Source of the DNA: an uncultured Rhodospirillaceae bacterium
Lineage (GTDB): Bacteria; Pseudomonadota; Alphaproteobacteria; RF32; CAG-239
Length of the DNA stretch: 11,871 bases
NCBI GenBank assembly: GCA_900313355.1
Contig: OMQZ01000153.1
Location: forward strand, 1 to 11,871
Direction: 5' to 3'
Within the stretch, counting starts at the first letter, position 1. Each line of letters begins with the position of its first letter. Under the pieces are notes generated by a model that saw only the letters and a program-made list of their open reading frames with translations, was not told the DNA's origin and made no database searches. This document shows, one piece after another, positions 1 through 3,250 of this stretch. The position numbers and the translations under genes are program-made.

Positions 1-8
1 TATCTCCT

Positions 9-470
9 TTAGTACTCGTATCTATCTTCATTGATAATTACTTGAACCATCCCTGTCGTTTCGTCCCCCCAATAAGCTGTCGCTATTGCTAAAACAGCCT
101 CTTTAGGCAGTCCCTCATAGGTTAACTTAAATGTTGAATTTCCGTCTATTTTAACAACAGACAGTTTCACTTCGCCTTTATAAAGATTTTGAAGTTTTTC
201 TAGATCAACAACCATATGTTTTGGAAAGACATCAGCCTTTATGGCTTGTTTGAGCTCATCTTCGCCAAACGTAAACTCACTGCCGGAGGTTGAAAATAAA
301 GTGCGCAGATTAGTCATAATCTGCACAATTTCATCTTCCGTTTTGTTCACTTTATTTTTTTGCATTGCTTTAGAATAGCCGGCCAAACCGCCGACCGAAA
401 GCACGCCGATGATTGCCAGTACGCCGAGGATTTCAACCATACTTCTGCCATTTTCATGCACTTTTATCAT
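9..470 (-). CDS. Type IV prepilin-like protein (pseudopilin family)
   Basis: The protein starts MIKVHENG followed by RSMVEILGVLAIIGVLSVGG, the layout of a prepilin: a short charged leader ending in Gly, a glutamate at mature position 5, and a hydrophobic helix of about 20 residues. By family knowledge a prepilin peptidase cuts after the Gly and the helix packs into a pilus or pseudopilus core. The usual F-T-L-I-E is replaced by R-S-M-V-E, so methylated Phe1 would be Arg. I chose the ATG at 468-470 because GGAAGG lies about 7 nt upstream and it gives an 8-residue leader. In-frame upstream starts exist (ATGs, and a TTG at 519-521) but have no good ribosome site. The C-terminal domain (about 110 residues, ending EDRYEY) is small and has no cysteine pair; I cannot assign it a specific function. 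No secretion or pilus assembly genes are nearby, so this is an orphan pilin gene. Confidence 0.75.
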   Translation of the reverse strand: MIKVHENGRSMVEILGVLAIIGVLSVGGLAGYSKAMQKNKVNKTEDEIVQIMTNLRTLFSTSGSEFTFGEDELKQAIKADVFPKHMVVDLEKLQNLYKGEVKLSVVKIDGNSTFKLTYEGLPKEAVLAIATAYWGDETTGMVQVIINEDRYEY

Positions 471-507
471 CGCTTTGCCTTCCATAATCATTTTTTTTAA
501 ATGAAGC

Positions 508-523
508 CTTTGCTCTCGCAAAG
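508..523 (-). promoter_or_regulatory. Leader hairpin with GAGA tetraloop upstream of the prepilin gene
   Basis: On the minus strand CTTTGC-GAGA-GCAAAG forms a perfect 6-bp stem capped by a GNRA-type tetraloop. It lies between the predicted transcription start (about 535) and the prepilin start at 470. It could stabilise the 5' end of the message or control translation. That role is inference; only the fold is seen. Confidence 0.45.
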
Positions 524-543
524 CTCCAATTTATATACATATC

Positions 544-571
544 AGTATATATCTTTTTTTAAAAAAGTCAA
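544..571 (-). promoter_or_regulatory. Sigma-70-type promoter of the prepilin gene
   Basis: On the minus strand a -35 box TTGACT (566-571) and a -10 box TATACT (544-549) are 16 bp apart, placing the start near 535. The -35 box directly abuts the U-tract of the cold-shock gene terminator, so the two transcription units are tightly packed. Confidence 0.6.
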
Positions 572-605
572 CAAAAACTGCCTATAACTAAAGTCATAGG
601 CGGCT
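572..605 (-). terminator. Intrinsic terminator of the cold-shock gene
   Basis: On the minus strand a GCCTAT / ATAGGC stem (580-585 with 596-601) is followed by AGTTTTTG. It lies about 25 bp after the stop codon of the cold-shock gene. Confidence 0.65.
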
Positions 606-625
606 TTTGTTTTTAAGGAGGAGAA

Positions 626-829
626 CTATAAAATTTCGATATTTCCGGCGGCAATCCGTCCGCGGTCATTATATGGCTCATAACTGACTTTTTGCCCGTC
701 GACAAGACGGCGTATGCCTTTTTCTTCAAGTTTTGTGATGTGAACAAAAATATCTTTTTCTCCGGTCTCCGGCTCAATAAATCCATATCCTTTTTTGGTA
801 TTAAACCACTTAACAGTCCCAGTGCACAT
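626..829 (-). CDS. CspA-family cold-shock protein
   Basis: This 67-aa protein is a complete cold-shock domain (OB fold) with nothing added. It begins MCTGTVKWFNTKKGYGFI, carrying the GTVKWFN opening and RNP1 (KGYGFI), and RNP2 follows as DIFVHI at about residues 27-32. The family binds single-stranded RNA and DNA through the aromatic residues of these motifs, melting RNA structure and often acting as an RNA chaperone or antiterminator in the cytoplasm. Length is normal for the family. The ATG at 829 has AAAGGA about 8 nt upstream. The gene has its own promoter, a leader of about 55 nt with a palindrome, and a terminator, so it is monocistronic. Whether it is cold-induced cannot be read from the sequence. 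Confidence 0.95.
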   Translation of the reverse strand: MCTGTVKWFNTKKGYGFIEPETGEKDIFVHITKLEEKGIRRLVDGQKVSYEPYNDRGRIAAGNIEIL

Positions 830-860
830 ATACGTTTTCCTTTCATTAAAGTTAAAACTT

Positions 861-879
861 CAGGCCGATCGGCTGCCTG
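861..879 (-). promoter_or_regulatory. Palindrome in the cold-shock gene leader
   Basis: The leader holds a perfect 10-bp palindrome, GCCGATCGGC (864-873), and an alternative stem, CAGGC (861-865) with GCCTG (875-879). It is strikingly GC-rich in an AT-rich leader. It could be an operator, or an mRNA element with two competing folds as known for cspA-type leaders. The role is inference. Confidence 0.4.
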
Positions 880-893
880 TTTCTTACAAAAAC

Positions 894-923
894 TATATAT
901 ATCACTTTGGCTTTTAAAGTCAA
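894..923 (-). promoter_or_regulatory. Promoter of the cold-shock gene
   Basis: On the minus strand TTGACT (918-923) is followed by TATATA at either 16 or 18 bp spacing (896-901 or 894-899). It predicts a leader of about 55 nt before the ATG at 829. Confidence 0.6.
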
Positions 924-971
924 TTAAAAATTGTTAATATATAAAATATTATCTTATTAGTTGTGTATTTT

Positions 972-1262
972 TTAATTCAGCCCTTGTTCTTCCATCATTT
1001 TTTTAATGTATGATATTCTAGATTTCGGGGCTTTACTTTTCTTCACGTATTGCGTTAAGAGAGCCACAATTTGGCTTTGGTATTCTTTTTTTTGATTTGC
1101 AACAACACATAAGCTGTAAACAGCTGCTTCAAAAACCTGTTCGTCTTTGCTGTTTAAGTTTTTGCTGATTTCAAGATATGTCGGCGTAAAACCCTTTTGA
1201 TTTTCTTGATTTTTTGAAAAGCCGTAAACCATATTCCAAAACGATTTTGCTGTTTTTGACAT
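972..1262 (-). CDS. Hypothetical protein, 96 aa
   Basis: I do not recognise this small, basic, probably helical protein. It begins MSKTAKSFWNMVYGF and ends YIKKMMEEQGLN, has one cysteine, and shows no signal peptide or membrane segment. The middle (EVFEAAVYSLCVVANQ-like helix, then a second amphipathic helix with VALLTQYVKK) suggests a compact helical bundle. The ATG at 1262 has GAGG about 5 nt upstream, which supports real translation. It is transcribed divergently from the tRNA-Gln gene with an overlapping -35 region. No strong terminator follows it, only AT-rich sequence running into the cold-shock promoter, so some read-through into that gene is possible. Its codon use and composition match its left neighbours rather than the islet on the other side of the tRNA. 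Confidence 0.65.
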   Translation of the reverse strand: MSKTAKSFWNMVYGFSKNQENQKGFTPTYLEISKNLNSKDEQVFEAAVYSLCVVANQKKEYQSQIVALLTQYVKKSKAPKSRISYIKKMMEEQGLN

Positions 1263-1301
1263 TTATCCCTCTTTTTTTATCAAACAAACCGAATATATCG
1301 T

Positions 1302-1331
1302 AGAATAAAGATATTAAAAAAGATTTGACAA
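1302..1331 (-). promoter_or_regulatory. Possible promoter of the 96-aa gene, overlapping the tRNA promoter
   Basis: On the minus strand TTGTCA (1326-1331) and TATTCT (1302-1307) are 18 bp apart. The -35 box shares 5 bp with the -35 box of the divergent tRNA-Gln promoter. The match is moderate. Confidence 0.4.
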
Positions 1332-1353
1332 GCCATAAAAAAAAGCGTATACA
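1325..1353 (+). promoter_or_regulatory. Promoter of tRNA-Gln
   Basis: A perfect -35 box TTGACA (1325-1330) and a -10 box TATACA (1348-1353) are separated by exactly 17 bp, which puts the start near 1360, about 13 nt before the mature tRNA. Confidence 0.75.
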
Positions 1354-1372
1354 GCTTTCAAGTTTTGATTAT

Positions 1373-1446
1373 TGCTTCATCGTCTAATGGTAGGACAGCG
1401 GATTCTGACTCCGTCAATCTTGGTTCGAGTCCAGGTGAAGCAGCCA
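1373..1446 (+). tRNA. tRNA-Gln(CUG)
   Basis: All four arms fold. The acceptor is 7 perfect pairs (1373-1379 with 1436-1442), followed by discriminator G and an encoded CCA. The D stem is GTCT/GGAC. The anticodon stem GCGGA/TCCGT encloses the loop TTCTGAC with anticodon CTG, which reads CAG (glutamine). The T stem is CTTGG/CCAGG with the loop TTCGAGT. The gene has its own near-consensus promoter and an intrinsic terminator starting right after the CCA. Its last 19 bp are repeated at 1584-1602, and the last 7 bp plus terminator are repeated at 3131-3169, as expected when a tRNA serves as an integration site. Confidence 0.95.
1428..1446 (+). repeat. Att-like direct repeat, copy 1 (inside tRNA-Gln)
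   Basis: The 19 bp AGTCCAGGTGAAGCAGCCA cover the end of the T arm, the acceptor 3' strand and the CCA of tRNA-Gln. An identical copy is at 1584-1602. The 3' half of a tRNA is the classic target of tyrosine recombinases (established knowledge). Confidence 0.85.
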
Positions 1447-1447
1447 T

Positions 1448-1477
1448 AAAAAAGCACCCCTTGAGGGTGTTTTTTTT
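1448..1477 (+). terminator. Intrinsic terminator of tRNA-Gln
   Basis: A run of A, then the stem CACCC (1455-1459) / GGGTG (1465-1469) with a 5-nt loop, then eight T. The A and T runs extend the pairing. The flanking CAGCCAT (1441-1447) and GTGGCTG (1478-1484) are also complementary, making an unusually long inverted repeat. Confidence 0.85.
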
Positions 1478-1603
1478 GTGGCTGATTTATCTTTATGGGA
1501 GAACCAATTCGGAATCGAAGTGTTTGCAGGCAAATATCTGCAAACGCTGAGATCGGGCAAGGCTTTGTTAAAAGCCGAAGCCCAGTCCAGGTGAAGCAGC
1601 CAC
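1478..1603 (+). other. Hairpin-rich non-coding segment, possible structured RNA or att arm
   Basis: Two strong hairpins are visible. The first is an 11-bp stem, 1519-1529 with 1538-1548 (one T-G pair), with an 8-nt loop. The second pairs 1561-1566 with 1571-1576 and is extended by GGGC/GCCC (1555-1558 with 1580-1583) across a small internal loop. The ends GTGGCTG (1478-1484) and CAGCCAC (1597-1603) are exact complements, so the whole segment can close into a three-way junction. I do not recognise an RNA family. No promoter is evident and the tRNA terminator lies just upstream. It may instead be structured DNA at the recombination site. Confidence 0.4.
1584..1602 (+). repeat. Att-like direct repeat, copy 2 (displaced tRNA-Gln 3' end)
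   Basis: This is an exact 19-bp copy of the tRNA-Gln 3' end, preceded by unrelated sequence and not followed by a terminator. It has no 5' tRNA half, so it is not a tRNA gene. It is best read as a right-hand junction left by insertion at the tRNA. Confidence 0.8.
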
Positions 1604-1616
1604 TAATCAAAAATGC

Positions 1617-1886
1617 CTATTTAGTAAATGGTAATCCTTTTTCTTTTTTTCGGATATTTTCTGGTGTAATCGGCACACACCCAGTTGTTTCATCCCACGT
1701 TAAGCAATCATCTCGGCATATTTTTTGTTCTGGATCATAAATTTTTCCTATATCTAAACATCTTGCTTGATTATCAAAAATCAAATAACCCAAAACACAA
1801 ATACTTATGATGCCTATCACGGCTAAAATACCATATAAAATTTTTAAAAAGATTTTTGCTGTTGATTTTGTTTCAGTATTTTTCAT
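1617..1886 (-). CDS. Small membrane-anchored, cysteine-rich protein, 89 aa
   Basis: I do not recognise the family. A charged N-terminus (MKNTETKSTAK) is followed by one hydrophobic helix at about residues 12-36 and then a polar C-terminal domain of about 50 residues. That domain has cysteines at 43, 57, 61 and 70, a spacing that could form two disulfides outside the cytoplasm, and contains YDPEQKIC and CLTWDETTGC. The likely topology is N-in with the C-terminal domain in the periplasm. The ATG at 1886 lies inside the end of the upstream gene (14-nt overlap) and has AAGG about 6 nt before it. The two genes are therefore almost certainly co-transcribed and probably translationally coupled. It is the last gene of the islet unit and ends 15 bp from the displaced tRNA end. 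A partner or immunity role for the upstream product is possible but speculative. Confidence 0.7.
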   Translation of the reverse strand: MKNTETKSTAKIFLKILYGILAVIGIISICVLGYLIFDNQARCLDIGKIYDPEQKICRDDCLTWDETTGCVPITPENIRKKEKGLPFTK

Positions 1887-2397
1887 TTATACCTTCTACC
1901 CTATATGGATTACAAGCTTCTCTTGAATTTTTATATAAACCACTTTTTGCCCTTTGTCTACCGATTTGATTGATTGTTCTATCGTTAATTTTATCTTGAT
2001 ATGCTTGTAAAGGTGATAAACCTTTTCTTATTTGATTATCCCAGAAATCGAATTCTTCTTTCGCATTTCCTATTTTTTCAGCAATTTTTTCTCCTATTCT
2101 ACCTCTTTGCGTTGCTTCATAATTGGCTTTACAATGAAAATAATTATCTCCCTTTACAGTATTATCTCTTTTCATATCAAAATAATTACGAGCCAAATCT
2201 TTTATCGCTCCTACGACTTGTTTTAAAGAAGATTGTTGCGAATTTACTGGTTGGTATTCACTATTAATAATTCTTGTTATTTGGTCTCGCAAAATCTCTT
2301 TTGCTATAAATTTCGAATAATCAATTCCATAAGGATCAATCTGATTTTTGTTGCTCATATATTCTAACAGTGATTTATGTTGTTTTAAAAATGACAT
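1873..2397 (-). CDS. Hypothetical protein, 174 aa, with HCKAN-type motif
   Basis: This is a soluble, mostly helical protein with no signal peptide or membrane segment. The N-terminal half (to about residue 85) is unfamiliar. The C-terminal half begins with YFHCKANYEATQRG (about residues 86-99), then a helical stretch with KEEFDFWDNQIRKG, the pattern NQIGRQRA, and a final C-N-P-Y-R-V-E-G. From memory this order of motifs resembles a small domain found alone or at the tips of some Rhs-type and other secreted effector proteins, where the motif usually reads HCKANCEA. Here the second cysteine is Tyr. I could not verify this similarity. The ATG at 2397 has GGAG about 8 nt upstream and a good promoter at 2435-2463. 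It overlaps the membrane protein gene downstream. Its very low GC sets it apart from the flanks, consistent with horizontal acquisition. Confidence 0.75.
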   Translation of the reverse strand: MSFLKQHKSLLEYMSNKNQIDPYGIDYSKFIAKEILRDQITRIINSEYQPVNSQQSSLKQVVGAIKDLARNYFDMKRDNTVKGDNYFHCKANYEATQRGRIGEKIAEKIGNAKEEFDFWDNQIRKGLSPLQAYQDKINDRTINQIGRQRAKSGLYKNSREACNPYRVEGINEKY

Positions 2398-2434
2398 TTT
2401 ATTACTCCATTTTAAAAATTTATTTTATGTTCTT

Positions 2435-2463
2435 ATTATAAAGGAGTATTCAATTGTTGTCTA
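2435..2463 (-). promoter_or_regulatory. Promoter of the HCKAN-motif gene
   Basis: On the minus strand TAGACA (2458-2463) and a perfect TATAAT (2435-2440) are 17 bp apart. It would drive the two overlapping islet genes independently of the gene at 2486-2959. Confidence 0.65.
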
Positions 2464-2485
2464 TGCCCCATAGCCTGCTAAAATA

Positions 2486-2959
2486 CTAACTTTTGCCAAG
2501 CAAAAGCTTTTTAAATTCACGATTATTTGCTTGCGCTAACTGCCTTAATTTATTTTTCTGATTATGTTCTACATATGGAATTGTCATTTCTCTGGGTTTA
2601 TTTATCAAAAACCAATCTACAAAACTGTTAGCTGTTAAATTTTGATTATTTTGATGAGCTTTCATAAAATAGTCTTTTTGCACGTCGGCAAATTTTTCTC
2701 TGAATTTTTTATATTTACTGTCTCTGCTCATTGCGCCTTTAGATGCTTTTGACCTTTGATGAACTTTTATAACGGCATCTATCGATACTGCGCGCTTTTT
2801 GCACCACTCTGTACGAGCATCAACAAGAATTTCTTGTATTACGGATATTATCTTGTTTTGTAGTTCTTTGTTTTGGTTTAACGTTGGCTCTGCTCTGAGA
2901 AAATTTGCTAATTTGCGTACAGACTTAAACGGCATTAACGCTTCTAAATTATCAACCAT
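2486..2959 (-). CDS. Hypothetical basic helical protein, 157 aa
   Basis: I do not recognise this protein. It has no signal peptide, no membrane segment and one cysteine (EWCKKR). It is rich in Lys, Arg, Gln and Asn and appears fully helical. Noteworthy stretches are a central basic region (about residues 64-90, with KVHQRSKASKGAMSRDSKYKKFREKF), a conserved-looking NSFVDWFLINKPREM, and a C-terminal basic helix with NKLRQLAQANNREFKKLLL. The charge pattern is compatible with nucleic-acid binding, for instance a replication or maintenance protein of the islet, but that is inference only. The ATG at 2959 has a strong AAAGGAGA ribosome site about 6 nt upstream. It lies at the head of the islet's minus-strand genes, separated from the next by 88 bp that contain a separate promoter. 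Confidence 0.7.
   Translation of the reverse strand: MVDNLEALMPFKSVRKLANFLRAEPTLNQNKELQNKIISVIQEILVDARTEWCKKRAVSIDAVIKVHQRSKASKGAMSRDSKYKKFREKFADVQKDYFMKAHQNNQNLTANSFVDWFLINKPREMTIPYVEHNQKNKLRQLAQANNREFKKLLLGKS
2490..2506. other. Inverted repeat at the end of the 157-aa gene
   Basis: CTTTTGC / GCAAAAG with a 3-base loop overlaps the last codons. Read on the plus strand it is followed by CTTTTT, so it resembles a weak terminator for plus-strand transcripts. On the minus strand the following sequence is only moderately T-rich. The function is uncertain. Confidence 0.3.
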
Positions 2960-3031
2960 AAGATTCTCCTTTAAATATATGCTTTATTCTGTATATAGGT
3001 TTGTGTTTAAGTTCACGCAAGCTTTAAAAAA

Positions 3032-3121
3032 TTATATTACTAATCTTTTCCTAACAAAATGGAGTTGTTCTTTAATGGCAATTACCTCGGAGCGATGAGA
3101 TTGTAAAAGTTCGAAGATTGT
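3032..3121 (-). pseudogene. Possible C-terminal remnant of a MerR-like regulator
   Basis: On the minus strand an open frame of about 30 residues ends at 3032: TIFELLQSHRSEVIAIKEQL, then HFVRKRLVI and a stop. The pattern LL-x-HR-x-EV plus a following helix resembles the C-terminal coiled coil of MerR-family regulators. Upstream, the frame runs straight into the tRNA-end and terminator repeat (3131-3169), so the DNA-binding part is missing. If real, it is a truncated gene cut at the right junction of the islet. The fragment is short and the family match is from memory. Confidence 0.25.
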
Positions 3122-3130
3122 ACACTGCGT

Positions 3131-3150
3131 GCAGCCATTAAAAAGCACCC
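3131..3150 (+). repeat. Diverged third copy of the tRNA end plus terminator start
   Basis: These 20 bp match 1440-1459 at 19 of 20 positions (mismatch at 3139 versus 1448). They cover GCAGCCA of the tRNA end and the start of the terminator. The shared sequence continues into the following hairpin and T run. Upstream of GCAGCCA the similarity to the tRNA is lost. Confidence 0.65.
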
Positions 3151-3169
3151 TTTTAAGGGTGTTTTTTTC
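3141..3169 (+). terminator. Intrinsic terminator, probably the original tRNA-Gln terminator
   Basis: A run of A, then CACCCT / AGGGTG around a 4-nt loop, then seven T and a further T-rich stretch. It closely resembles the terminator at 1448-1477 and follows the partial tRNA end at 3131. No intact plus-strand gene precedes it here, which supports the idea that it once ended the tRNA-Gln transcript. Confidence 0.75.
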
Positions 3170-3189
3170 TTTTTTGTAACGAAAAATTA

Positions 3190-3218
3190 ATGACATCTGC
3201 TTCAAAATCTGGTATAAT
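3190..3218 (+). promoter_or_regulatory. Promoter of the 494-aa gene
   Basis: ATGACA (3190-3195) and a perfect TATAAT (3213-3218) are 17 bp apart, and TGG before the -10 gives an extended -10. The start would be near 3226, with a leader of about 25 nt. Confidence 0.75.
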
Positions 3219-3250
3219 GATTTTATGTTGACTTTAAGCGGAGAAAAGCT

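Larger units (their letters stand above)
1447..3137. mobile_element. Putative tRNA-Gln-associated islet without integrase
   Basis: The segment is bounded on the left by intact tRNA-Gln and on the right by a partial tRNA end followed by a terminator like that of the tRNA. A third copy lies inside, at 1584. Three sampled 60-base lines are 25-32% GC, against 40-48% in the flanking genes sampled. It holds three minus-strand genes of unknown function, a hairpin-rich non-coding part and a possible gene remnant. The arrangement suggests two successive insertions: about 1603-3137 first, then about 1447-1602. No recombinase gene is present, so if mobile it would depend on enzymes supplied in trans. 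The repeats and the composition are seen; mobility is inference. Confidence 0.45.

Noticed and set aside
1584..1603. Resemblance of the GAAGCAGCCA region to the core of the signal recognition particle RNA
   Set aside because: The stretch is fully explained as an exact copy of the tRNA-Gln end, and the long pairing helix of that RNA is absent.
1377..1610. Open frames on both strands across tRNA-Gln and the hairpin segment (77, 61 and 81 aa)
   Set aside because: They run through the tRNA, the terminator and the repeat, have no ribosome sites, and are the usual by-products of reading a tRNA as protein.
2001..2267. Plus-strand open frames opposite the HCKAN-motif gene
   Set aside because: They are low-complexity Leu/Phe/Tyr shadows of an AT-rich gene, without ribosome sites.
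3060..3137. Possible second tRNA gene ending in GCAGCCA before the terminator
   Set aside because: No acceptor 5' strand pairs with the end, and the T arm around TTCGAAG and the anticodon arm do not form.
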